Shown piece by piece: positions 1 to 10,050 of a stretch of DNA of 64,000 nucleotides (position 1 is the stretch's first letter; every line of letters begins with the position of its first letter). The notes beneath the pieces were generated by a model. The model was not told where the DNA came from. It saw only the letters and a list, made by a program, of their open reading frames with translations, and made no database searches. The translations under genes and the position numbers were made by a program. The stretch lies in contig VZSF01003599.1 of NCBI GenBank assembly GCA_013398295.1, positions 2,334,206 through 2,398,205 on the forward strand, written 5' to 3'. The stretch comes from Chionis minor (lineage: Eukaryota > Chordata > Aves > Charadriiformes > Chionididae).

Positions 1-755
1 CTCCCGGCTCGTTTTCTGCAGATATTTTACAGGCAGAACAGCCAGGCTTTCCTTTTGTGTTACCAGCTTTCGGATGCGTTGGAGAGACTTCGGCAAGGAA
101 CGGCGATGCTTGCGGAGGACGCTGCTGCTCGTGCCAGCAATCAGAGCTGAGTTAAGGGACTTGGCGCAGAGAGGGGACGAGGACATGGAGCCGAGGTGCA
201 GTCTAACCCAATATGTGGAAGGCAGAGGCGGGGGACTTCGGTGGTGCTTAATGGACTGTCCTTTAGAAACGCAGCGTTTGCCTCTGGGAATGACGCACTC
301 ACCCGGCCGAGCCCGGAGTGCTTGAAGTGAATTAGGCTGTATAATTTCAGGTTGCCTTTGAGTCAAAGAAAGTTTTCGGAGATTCATTCTTTATTTATTG
401 ACGTGTTTTCTTTTGCTTCAGAGAAAGAAAAGGAAATTTCCCGCAAGATGAAAAAAAATAAACCACTTTCCATCTTGCCTATAAAAAGTGCCTCAGGACT
501 TTTATGAATTCCTTGTTACAAATTGCCAGCAAAGTTAATTGGAAGACTGGTCAAAACCCCAGATTATTTTTTTTTTTGCTTCACATGAATTCTTGCCTTT
601 GCTTTGCCTAAGTGCACTCAGTGCCTGCAATATTGAATGTGTCTATGCACAGAATAAAAATGGATTGCTTCTGGAAAGTTGTTTTTAAAAAAGGGGGAGG
701 GGGAGGAACAAAAACCAACCCTGAATTGCTCAAAATAATTCTTGCATTATATCTC
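1..755. other. Non-coding spacer, left edge
   Basis: No recognisable exon, repeat or RNA gene. Short open frames occur on both strands without domain content. The second half is AT-rich. An 8-bp inverted repeat (GCAAGATG at 443-450 with its complement at 471-478) encloses a purine-rich loop; it is short enough to be chance. A G-rich run (GGGGGAGGGGG) lies near 690-705. Confidence 0.6.
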
Positions 756-788
756 GTCGGCTTAAGGCCGACAGTACCTCAGAGGTAC
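756..788. repeat. Two adjacent short inverted repeats
   Basis: GTCGGC (756-761) pairs with GCCGAC (767-772) across a 5-base loop. One base later GTACCTC (774-780) pairs with GAGGTAC (782-788) across a single base. An A-run follows directly. The back-to-back arrangement is visible in the sequence, but any function is unknown. The second element works as a near-perfect palindrome rather than a stable hairpin. Confidence 0.6.
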
Positions 789-3139
789 AAAAAAGAGGCT
801 ACAGCCTTCCTTTCAGTAATAAAGCAAATGGGAGCAATAAGCAAAGACGAGCTTTTGTCGTGCCCTCAGCCCTGGCTGCCAGCGGGGACTGAAGGTGCCC
901 TTTTGCCAGGGAGGGTGGCCATTCCCAGGTGCCATGGAGTGTCCTGCATCGGCACTGGGAAGCCCTGGTGCCTGCCGGAGCCTCCCGTGCCTGTTTGTAT
1001 CTGCATCTCCTCACGGATGTGTGGTAAATTTATTAAAGACCTCTGCTGGCAGACCACGGGGGTGGTTTTTTTGGTCTGGCTCTCGCAGCAGTGGAAGAAG
1101 CAATGATCCGTGCTGAGAACAAACAGGAGGTAACGGGTTTCAACATGCTTTACTGGCCGGGAATTACAATGGCATGGCAGCTATTATCATTCATTTAGGG
1201 GCAGGGAGGCTGACGGGATGGAAGTCAGCCACTAAGGTGAAATCTGCTCCATTATTTTCAATAAGAGATGCGCAGAGCATAAGCAGGTCAGTGTCTTCAA
1301 CACGATCAGCAAAACAGCTGGATTAACTGCTGTGTAATGCCCTGCTTTATTTACAACAGCCCCGAACGTGTGGTCATATAACAAATGTCCCCTCGTATAC
1401 CAAACGTCCCCACGTTTAACAAGTGTCCCCACCTGCAGCCATGGCTGGTGGCCCCGAACTGCTCCCCCACAGCTCGAGGGCTGCAGCTAGGGCAGTAAAT
1501 CGGCGTTATTCTTCGGGCTTCTTTCTTGGCTTAGCCCAAGGTTTGTGCAATTTATGCCATCCTTTGGCAAACAGCTTCCACACCAATAAACCAGAGTAAA
1601 AATAACTCCTGTCTCCTTCCTGCTGCCCGATAAAGGTTTTTAGGAGCAGGATTCTCTCTTAACAGCTGTGTCCTGTACCTGCTACTGCACGGTCCGGTCT
1701 CAGTCAAGCCTTTTCAGGGTTGTTTTCGTACCAATAAATACAATCATATGCAGGTTGGCTTGGGGCTCGATGGTACTGTTATATCCCAGTTGCATTCCTG
1801 AATGGCAGCCAAGGTTCCCTGCTTGGTAAAGAAAATATATAGCGGCAAGTTTTACAGCTTACTGTGAGTACGGCAAAGGATGCAAGGTGGAAAGCCTTTC
1901 TTAGGGCACGTTCATTTTCATATGAGTGCGCTGTGTTTTTTAAAATAAACAGGTTATCCATTTTCCTTATGTGCTGGAAAGAGCACAGGGTGTGTTCTGT
2001 AGCACGAGGGACTCTTCCTCATCTGCTGCTGTGCACTTCCCTGCCTGGGCTGACAGCTCACTGGCTCGGATCCGCAGTTCAGCATCCAGAGCCTGCAAAG
2101 CACCCAGCTGGCCCCGAGGCGCCTCGCTCCCCTCCCCAGCAGCAATGCTGGGGGCAGGTCCCGGGTGGGAGCCTGGAACCCCCGTGGAAAAATGCGTTTG
2201 GAGGGAGAGGGGAAAGAGCAGGAGGATGCGCGGGGGCAGGTGGCGGCGGGATTAACGCTCAGATCCTTCTTGTGTTGCATGAAGTACCCAGAGATGAGGA
2301 GTCAAAGGGAGGGGGTGACTGTGCGGGTAAGCGTGCGGTGCTGCCCTAGCGGAGTCAGTTGTGCCAGTGGGTTTTGACCGAGCGTGACCGGAGCCCTCAG
2401 CCAGGCACCAGCAAAGGGGGAGAAATGTGGGTCTGGTTGTGCCCCTGGGGATGCTGCCCCTCGAGCGCAGGGAGAGGGAGCCGGGTGGTGGCACCGCTGC
2501 CGGACCCGGTGGGACTGGCGCGGGCGGCTTCAGGGAGCACAAGGACTGCGCCGATGGCCGAAAGCCGCGTGGCGGGGAGCGAACTGACCTGGCTCCTGCA
2601 CGGCCTCGGGGAGGGCAGATGCCACCTGCCTTCCCCGTCCCCTCGGGGCTGCGGGTCTGAGCGGGGCAGAGCTGTCTGGGGGCTGCCGGGCACCCCCACC
2701 CGCTGCCCCCGATCCACCCACTGGGTATTGTGTGGTGAAACAAAACCTTGCGCTACAGTCTTCCATTTTTCAAAATTTGCTGGCTTCCTCTGCTCTTTGG
2801 CCTGGTGGGGAAGGAGAAATACCAACACCCGACTCGCCTCCCCTCTTGGGCAGCTCCGCGGTCTCCGGGAGGGAAACGGTCCAGCTTCCCAGCCGCACGC
2901 AGCGTTGATGTGTCCTTCGCTGTGGATCTGCTCCTTTACCTCTGGACTAGTGTTTCTCCGATGGCTTGGAGCTGGACACGCCACATCAGCCGAAGCGCCT
3001 TGTCTGACATGGGCATGGTTGGGTTTTGGTGCAAGTTCTGCCGGGCCCTCGTCACCTGCACGACGATGGTCACCTCCCTTGTAGCCAGGCGAGGTGCGAG
3101 AGCCCCGCAGTCCTTTCCTCGCGGCACGTCGGCATAAAG
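789..3139. other. Non-coding spacer with a GC-rich centre
   Basis: Unique-looking sequence with no supported gene. The 2100-2720 part is GC-rich and carries many CpGs, which is why open frames appear in several phases on both strands at once. That pattern reflects base composition, not coding. No splice-flanked exon with a recognisable peptide was found. One short tandem repeat inside it is listed separately. Confidence 0.55.
1382..1438. repeat. Three-copy 19-bp tandem repeat
   Basis: Units start at 1382, 1401 and 1420 and share the core CAA(A/G)(C/T)GTCCCC. The right half of each unit has diverged. The exact 19-base period shows tandem duplication. The middle unit also holds a 6-bp inverted repeat, AAACGT/ACGTTT, around CCCC. 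Confidence 0.65.
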
Positions 3140-3375
3140 CCTCATGAATCTCTATTAAATTTGAGCGAGAACATGAAGATAGTTTGCAGCTGCCTTGTTG
3201 ATTTTATGTTTCCTCTCATTGTAGTGCCTTGCCGTGAAGCTGAGAATTAAATGGCTAATAAGGCATCTGCTCCAAGCAGGAGTCTCAAGATTGAGACAAA
3301 AACAGCGTACATCAGGGTTTGGGTTATTGGTTTTTCTTGCCGTCATATAATCATGTTATTAAAATCTTTAGGGAT
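3140..3375. promoter_or_regulatory. AT-rich candidate conserved non-coding element
   Basis: The texture changes sharply here from GC-rich flanks to AT-rich, CpG-poor sequence with TATTAAATTT- and TTATTAAAATC-type cores and no repeat. Such blocks in bird genomes are often ancient conserved non-coding elements. Here that is inferred from composition and motif texture only. Confidence 0.25.
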
Positions 3376-4079
3376 AGCTGATTGGAGGCAGCGACAGCCC
3401 AAGCCAGCGGAGCACCCGCGTAGGCGGCGGTTGGGATGCGGGAGATTGTCTCCCCGGCGGCGGTGAGCGCTGCAGATCTGCCGGAGAGGTGGCCAGAGCC
3501 ACCGGTCTGGGCAGTACCCACGGGCAGAGGCTTGGGATTGATCAGCTGAAATCATTCCGGAAATGGATGCTGAAAGGAACACGAGAGTGCTCCATTCCGG
3601 AGTGACAGCTGGAAAAGGCGTTAAAACACCTCCCAGCAGCACCCAAAAGGAAAGGAACCGTCTCTGGAAGCAGGAGCCAGGCGATGGCTGGGCCAAGGTC
3701 ACCATCAAACAAAGAGCTGGCCGTGGGCCTGGGCAGTGACAGTGACCCTCCGGGACACCGCACACTTGGGTCGGAGCATCCAGCACGGACCCTGGGGCTC
3801 TGCGCACACACGAGCCCGTCTGCTGGTGAGGAGGAGGAGGAGGAGGATGGGGCTCTGCGAGCTGAGCTGAGGGCAGAGACGGTGGCTAAAAGGAGGTGCT
3901 GGGGTTGCTCCGAGCCCCAAGTGCCTCGGCTGCGCGTGGGGACACCAGCCGGAGCAGGACGGCTCTGTCTCCGTAGGAAAAAGCTCCACCGGCACCGTGG
4001 AGAGCAGAAGATGGACTGTCTTATTTTGACTTGGGCGCAGATAATTGATACTATTCTTTTGGTCATTTTTGAAAAAAAC
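3376..4079. other. GC-rich non-coding spacer with a (GAG)n run
   Basis: CpG-containing spacer, richest at about 3390-3540. A pure trinucleotide run (GAG)n lies at 3828-3847. It makes an acidic run in one frame, but the surrounding peptide has no recognisable domain. No gene is supported. Confidence 0.5.
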
Positions 4080-4440
4080 GTTTAAAAATATATTGTCAGA
4101 CTTGTCATTTCCATGGTAATTTGAGCTCCAAGTTCATACTAATTCAATTAATTAAAGCTATATCTTGATGGAATGTTTCTTATCCATTGTGACTCTGGCC
4201 TTCATTGCTGTGATTAGCAGTGCCTTGAAGATAAATTATTTTTTCAGATGCGCTGATCGTTGCTTCTGTTGTTCCCAGTCGGGAAGTGTTGCTTGTTGCA
4301 GGGGTCACAAAGTCACCGTGGCTGCTGCAGCAATGTGCCTAGGAAAAAGCAAATATTTTTCTTATTAATGGAATTGCGTCCATTTTCATTAAAATAGCGC
4401 TGTCCCACTCCATCAGGACATTTTCATATTTTATTTTTTT
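4080..4440. promoter_or_regulatory. AT-rich candidate regulatory element
   Basis: Homeodomain-type cores are dense, including overlapping AATTAATTAA at 4146-4155 and TTATTAATGG near 4360. A GATTAGC and several CATTGT-like sites lie between them. The block has no CpG cluster, no repeat similarity and no coding signal. It resembles a developmental enhancer or conserved element; conservation is untested. Confidence 0.3.
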
Positions 4441-5642
4441 TTCCTTAATGGGAATTTGCTGGAGGCTGGTGACACGCATTTTCAAAGAGGAGGTGAAGGT
4501 ACTACTGCACTGAACTGCCATTACAGGCAAAATGAAGCTCGGCTCATCGCTTCCAGAAATCAAGCCACTTTGGCTTTCCGAGTTAAAAAAAACGTTGGCA
4601 GCAGAGTAATGATCATCCCATGTGCGAAACGGAATCTGATTCCGTTCTGCAACGCTTTGTACAAAACCCTTGTCTTCTGGGGAATTCGGAACTTGGATGT
4701 TCCTTGTGGTGTTCAACTATTTCTTCCTGACGTCCCAGAGCAGAGACGCCAGCGCAGCCAGAGAGGACGAGCAAACCAAGGTCCTTCGTGGTCGTTCTAG
4801 TGATTAAACCTTCATTAAAGTTCACCTTTACCATCTTCAGCCCCTAAGTTTTTCGGTAGGCTTCTAATTAACTTTTAAATGAAGACTAATCTCTAATCTA
4901 ACTGTGGTTGCTAGGACTTTGGCTGCGTTGAAATCAGATGGAAGCACGTGTGTATTTGTATTCTTTTCCTTCCCACCTCCTCAGGCTTAACAAGCAGACT
5001 CACCCCAAGTGTAATGTCACCAATTTCAGGGATTAATTAGACCCACGTTTTGTAGCATAGTTAAATACCATCCAAAGAACTCTGCAAGAGATTTTCTGCT
5101 CTGCCCTAAACCTCCAGCGCTGTGTGAATGAGAAAGACACGCGTTTCTACCAGCAAAGACAATTCTGACAGTTCCTGATGGATTGCTGCGATTTGGTACT
5201 TCCTGCTTTTTTTTTTTTTTTTTCCTTGCAGTAGAAATTCACTGTTAAAACTGGAATTTGCTGTGTTAGAAATCATCCCAATGCACAAGCTTTGCTCCTG
5301 CTTTTGAATTTCTCACATAAACGCTGCGAGGAGGAGGCTGGTGGGGACGGATTTTGGGGAGCAGACTTGCCTGCGTTCTGGGTCCTGCGGAAGGGGTCGA
5401 GCCCTTCTGCTCCGTGTCTTCCTCCCTCTCCCCTCCGGTGGCTGCTGCAGGTGCCTTCAGACAGATGTAAGCGCTGTCAGCCCTCGGGCGGGTTATACAG
5501 GTACATTTTACCCCCATGGAACTCCCAGGATGCAAAGAACGGTGCGCTTGCCCTCTCTCAGCTAGTCAGACATTCCCATCTCTGCTTGCTGCATGCTAAA
5601 ACGCTTCCTCCAGGCTTTTCTTTCTTTTCCTTCCCCTCTCCT
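4441..5642. other. Non-coding spacer with poly-T tract
   Basis: No supported gene. A 17-base T run occupies 5207-5223. I see no AAUAAA-type signal placed to make it the tail of a minus-strand retrocopy. The end of the block, from about 5560, is pyrimidine-rich and runs into the LTR. Confidence 0.5.
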
Positions 5643-5735
5643 TGTGCCGTGGGTTTGGGCTGGATTGGCCCAAGCAAGCCCAGCGACAGATGTTCCCTCT
5701 CTCCGGCCGGGCAGGAGAGAGAGAAGGAGAGAGAC

Positions 5736-5757
5736 TAGTTTAGTAAGAACTAAACTA
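5736..5757 (-). repeat. LTR hairpin beside the polyadenylation signal
   Basis: TAGTTTAGT (5736-5744) pairs with ACTAAACTA (5749-5757) across the 4-base loop AAGA. On the transcribed minus strand the hairpin starts one base after the ATTAAA signal, in the R/U5 part of the LTR. It may help 3'-end formation. Confidence 0.6.
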
Positions 5758-5980
5758 CTTTAATGAAATATAAAGAATAAAATAACAAAAAGAAAATAAT
5801 GAAATATATACAAAACCATATCCAGCTCCCAGGATGACAATCACGTCACCAGCAGGCACTGGGGAAGTCCCAGACTGGACTCGGCGACGGAAGGGCACTG
5901 GATTCAGGAACACACGGGTTGGGATCAAAGGCAGACGAACCAACAGAGTCCTCCTTGGACACCAACCATTGAAGAAGGAA

Positions 5981-6016
5981 AGCCAGAGCCCCAGCAAGAG
6001 CCAGAGCCCAAGCAAG
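5981..6016 (-). repeat. 18-bp tandem duplication inside the LTR
   Basis: Two near-identical 18-base units (AGCCAGAGCCC plus CAGCAAG or AAGCAAG) lie head to tail at 5981-5998 and 5999-6016, with one mismatch. On the minus strand they fall just downstream of the TATA-type box, in the expected leader region. This looks like a local duplication within this copy or its subfamily. Confidence 0.7.
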
Positions 6017-6391
6017 CTGTGCTGACCCTTTGATCCCTCAGCTTTTATCCTGAGCGTGATGCAGATGGGATGGAACACACTGTTTGGTAAGTTTTGGGTC
6101 CCTTGTCCTGTCCGCTCCTCCCCACAGGTGGGACCCCTCTACGCTTTTCCACTTCCCACCCTCCAACGGGGCAAATCCCGAAGTTGTCTGGCCTTGGTCG
6201 TTACAGCAATAAGGATAAGCAGGAGCCTGTCTGCATCCCATACCCGGCATCAGCTCTAAACACGGGGCTGATCACTCTGAGAGCGAGCGGTTTCTGCACA
6301 ACGTGCTGGTAATTTCAGCAGTTAGAAGAGGCCTAGTTAGAAAGTGCGGTTACTGAACAAAATTGGTCCTGTCTTACCTCAAACCAGGACA

Positions 6392-7080
6392 CCCTCCAAT
6401 GCTGTTCACACAAAGTATTTGCATAGGTAATTGCTGTTTATTGCTTATTTATAACTCATTGTGTACCCCAGCCTTGAACTTATGCAAAGGTCTGACTTAA
6501 AAGAAGAGGATAGTCTGAAAAAAGGAGAGTCTGAGTATCTGTTGTCTCAGCTCACAGTTTTCAAGTGGCTACCAAATGTTTGCCCGCTGCCCTGACAGCA
6601 GTGTGCTCTGCAAATGCCGCGCGAGCCGCTTTTCCTGCTTTCTTGCTCTGGATCTCCCACAGCTTTATACACGTGAACATGTACCCATGTTCCTCGTGCT
6701 GCTCTTCACCCCACAAGACCATTAGTTCTTTGTCTCTTCTCAGCCAAGCGTCTTTGCGCTGCGGCCGTGTCCCCTGAGACAGAGGTAGTACCGCAAGTCC
6801 AAGAGGGATAGTCACTTCACTTCCATTTTAAACCTCTAACTCTGCCTTCAACAAGATTGGTCTTCACCCCTTCCCCTTTGCTCCCATCACGTTAGCGTTA
6901 ACCACCTTCCACGTCTTGTCCCTTTTGGTTTTAACATGCTCAGATTAACAATGACTCTGTTCAGTGGGTAGGAAAGAATATATATATTCCATTTGACTTT
7001 GCTAGTGCTGTTCAGGTCAATAAGAAGAAATTTTTCCAGTGATAAAGGAAAAGGCCGTTTAAAAATAAAGCTGTGACAGC
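6392..7080. other. AT-rich spacer downstream of the LTR
   Basis: No gene is supported. 6400-6530 is AT-rich with an ATTTGCAT octamer at 6418-6425. A 14-bp palindrome, GAATATATATATTC, lies at 6976-6989. The 6540-6830 part is more GC-rich and has no recognisable peptide. Confidence 0.45.
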
Positions 7081-9649
7081 CTGTGCTGCTGGCACATGGA
7101 CTGAAAGGATGAGTTCGTTTCGGGAGCGTTGACTTCCCTCCTGAAATACTTTTCTACCTGTTTCTAGTGGCAGCAGGTACATGCCTGACCCCAGCAGCTC
7201 TCCAAGAGCAGGGTGATGTTGGTGACCAAGAGGAAGAGTGATGGGGAGGCTGAGGGCTGGTTGGGCTCTAAAGCTCAGGAGAACCCAGATTCCAGTTCTG
7301 CCACCAAACCCTGGGCTGACACTTCAGTTTGGGGGAGTCTTTCCCCGTGATAAAGCCAAACTGAGTTGTGATCTTAGTTGTGCCCTGTTTAAGCACCAAG
7401 CAGAAAATATCACAGAACTGAGTATGTTAAATGGATTGTAAATATAAAACAGTAAATGGATGAGCAAACAGTCTCACTTGCACTAAGCGCAGTGTGGACA
7501 GTCCCACCCACCTCCGTAGGAGAGTCAAAGGCTGGTGAGACTACAGTCCCTGGCTTGGATGGGATCTTGGAGGAAGGTTAGATTTTCAAGTGAGTCAAAG
7601 AATTAAAAATTCAGCCTTGTTACAATATAAATGAGACCTAGAGAGAAGAAATAGCTGTAGGGTCCTCAGGAAACGCACAGAATTTGGCCAAGGGTTGGTG
7701 AGGTTCTAGCAGGCAGGAGTGCTGGAGAAGAGTAATATGGCTGCATGAGAGGTCTTGGTGGAGAAAGGCAGTTCTGGAAAGAAATGTGTATTTCCAGATG
7801 AGAATACAAGCCAGAACAGAGAGAGAAATCTTGCTTCAAGGAAGGCAGCCATCCTGTGTTGGGGGGTGCAGAGTTAGGCTTCCCCGTCTTTCCTTGAAAC
7901 CGGAAAACGGATGACGCCAGTGTGGTCATGGCCAGGCAGGGAGACTACAGCGTTTGGAAGAGATGTCTCCAACTTGGGCTGGTTGCTGTTGCTCCCTTTG
8001 ACCATGGATTAGACCACATGGATCACATCGCTCCTTTGGTCTTCCACCTTCGCCTAACTTCAAGCCCATTAACCCTGGCAGATCAAGACTCCAGCACTGA
8101 TTTTGAAGTCATTTAGGGAGCAGAAGCAGCTACCTTGTCTCCTAGGAGAAGCCACGGGAGCTGCCCAGAAAGCACAAGCCAGAGGTAGGGCAGTGTTATT
8201 CAAGGAACCCAGCTGTGGAGCTAATCTGGGAGGCTGCTGACCTTCATTCAGCTCATGCTGAGTGGATCCATCAGACTTCCCTTAGTGAGGGTCTGCCAGC
8301 CCGGCTTCACAGGTGGGGAGCCAAGAGGGCAGAGCCCCTCACCTCTTTGCTTTGGCAATGGCCTCTCTCTTTGTGGGGCGGCCCCCTAAAGCCGAGCTTG
8401 TTTTAAAGCTCTGCCTACTTATGGCTCTTGTTGAATTTTTCAACACCAAACAGGTTTTTTTACAGCCTGTGAAACACCTGATAAGGTTTATGTCTCCTTG
8501 AGGCAGGTAACCTTCCTTCTTAACCCTCGCGGTCTGCAGGCAAGAGCCCAGGCTTCCCTGGTGCTCGCCTTCCCGTACACTGGCGGCCAGTTCTCCTTCC
8601 TCTGCCCTTCCCCATGTCGACATTATAATTTTATGGCACAGGGCGTTAAATCACGCAGTGGGAAAGCACGAGCTGGCCGGACGAGGACAAAGTTCCCACA
8701 AAGGGCTGAAACTTGTGCCACGCTGCCCGCCGGCCCCATGAGGACATCCTGATAGTGTCAGGTGAGGGGGGCAACAGAGCAGGGCAGGAAATCCGTGTTG
8801 GGCACGGCCCCGAGCCAGCGATGGAGATGGCTCCAGGTGGGACAACATGCTCTGTGGCTGTCCACAGGGCAACTGGGAGCCATCTGCTTGGGAACCTGGG
8901 AAAACCACCCACCCAGCCCGGCTGTGTCTCTGCGATCCGCTTCCAGGAGCTCTGGGAAAGCAAGGGGAGAAGAAGGCACGATTCAACCCTCCTTTGGATT
9001 GCAGGAACAATTACAAAATGCAAATGTTAGGAGTCGATCTCTGCGACGCCAGGCTCGGGAGAGCAGCGGAGCGCTGCCGTGTGCCGTCGTGCTCGGGGAC
9101 TGACCGACCCGCCTCTCCCCCCTCCACTCCCAATTTGTTCGCTCCGGCTCTGGGAGCTGGCGGTTGCCAGAGGTCAGGGGTGCTGCGGCAGCCGGTAAAG
9201 GTGATGACAACACCTCTGAGCTCAGTATCTGGTTTGCTTGTCATGAGCAGCGGGGGCCACATTGTCCCTCCCGGGGTGACGTCCCGGCTGTGCCTGGGAG
9301 CGGCGTTGTCTTTCGGCAGTGCAGAGGCTGAGGCGCTTCTTTAGCAGCTACAAAACATGGCTCTTAAAAACACACCCACCCATCCCAAATCCCCACAAAG
9401 CTCACAGAGCAAGGCATTAGAAGAATCCCGAACTCAGCCGACCTGTACAATTAAACTCCACTTTGGCCTTGCTACCAGTGCTGGGATTTGTCACAGTCGT
9501 TTCCCCCAGCTCGCACTGGGAGCAGAGCTGCCGCGGTACCCAGAGGACGCTCAGGATAACTGAGGATCCAAGAGGATACTTCAGTCTGTGGCCAGCTAAG
9601 AGTGCTCGAGTGGTCACACAATTAAATGAGACTTGTGCCTGAAGTACCT
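7081..9649. other. Non-coding spacer
   Basis: Unique-looking sequence of mixed composition with no recognised repeat, RNA or exon. Open frames at 7922-8116 and around 8650-9340 overlap on opposite strands in GC-rich stretches and resemble no protein I recognise. A POU octamer, ATGCAAAT, lies at 9018-9025, but singly this is not informative. Confidence 0.5.
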
Positions 9650-10050
9650 GAAAGTCTTATCAAACAGAACCTGTTCACGCAGGATTTGCAATTTATGTTA
9701 AAGTCGCTGAATTTAGCCCTTAAACTTTTGGGTATCAGACTGATGTGCCCACTCTGAGGACGGCTCAACGACGCATTATATACCAGCTTGTCTCTTGCCG
9801 CTTTACAACAGCATTCAACGGGATTTAAATTAGCTCCAGCGCTCTAATCGTGTTGCTTTTATAACAGCAGCGAGATAACTCCCAGGCGTTGGTTATGTAG
9901 CCTCTGAGGGAAAGAGATTTCAGATGTGTTCAGCAGAAACGCGCTGTGTGAGCCATGGTTATAATTTCATTAACAGGATGCTACTCAGCTCCTACTGGGA
10001 GTAGAAGCAACTCGGTGTCACTCTCTGTAGGAGATTTGCATTATAATGGG
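9650..10050. promoter_or_regulatory. AT-rich candidate conserved non-coding element
   Basis: A repeat-free AT-rich block between GC-rich flanks contains TTAAATTAGCTCC-type cores near 9825 and a perfect ATTTGCAT octamer at 10032-10039. The sequence is complex (not simple repeat) and CpG-poor, as expected of a conserved regulatory element. That reading is inference. Confidence 0.25.

Larger units (their letters stand above)
5643..6391 (-). mobile_element. Endogenous retrovirus LTR, ERVL-like (solo, minus strand)
   Basis: Read on the minus strand, the element opens at 6391 with TGTCCTGGTTTGAGG and closes near 5643 with CAAACCCACGGCACA. This is an imperfect terminal inverted repeat with TG...CA ends, as in avian class III (ERVL-like) LTRs. 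A TATA-type box, GGATAAAAGC, is the complement of 6041-6050. An ATTAAA polyadenylation signal is the complement of 5759-5764. Length is about 750 bases. No gag or pol sequence lies on either side, so it reads as a solo LTR. No clean target-site duplication is visible: the flanks are both pyrimidine-rich but not identical, so the left end is uncertain. The minus strand would be the transcribed one. The family name rests on remembered end motifs. Confidence 0.75.

Noticed and set aside
2252..2984. Proline/arginine/glycine-rich frames on both strands
   Set aside because: Composition effect of a CpG-rich stretch; no domain or exon borders.
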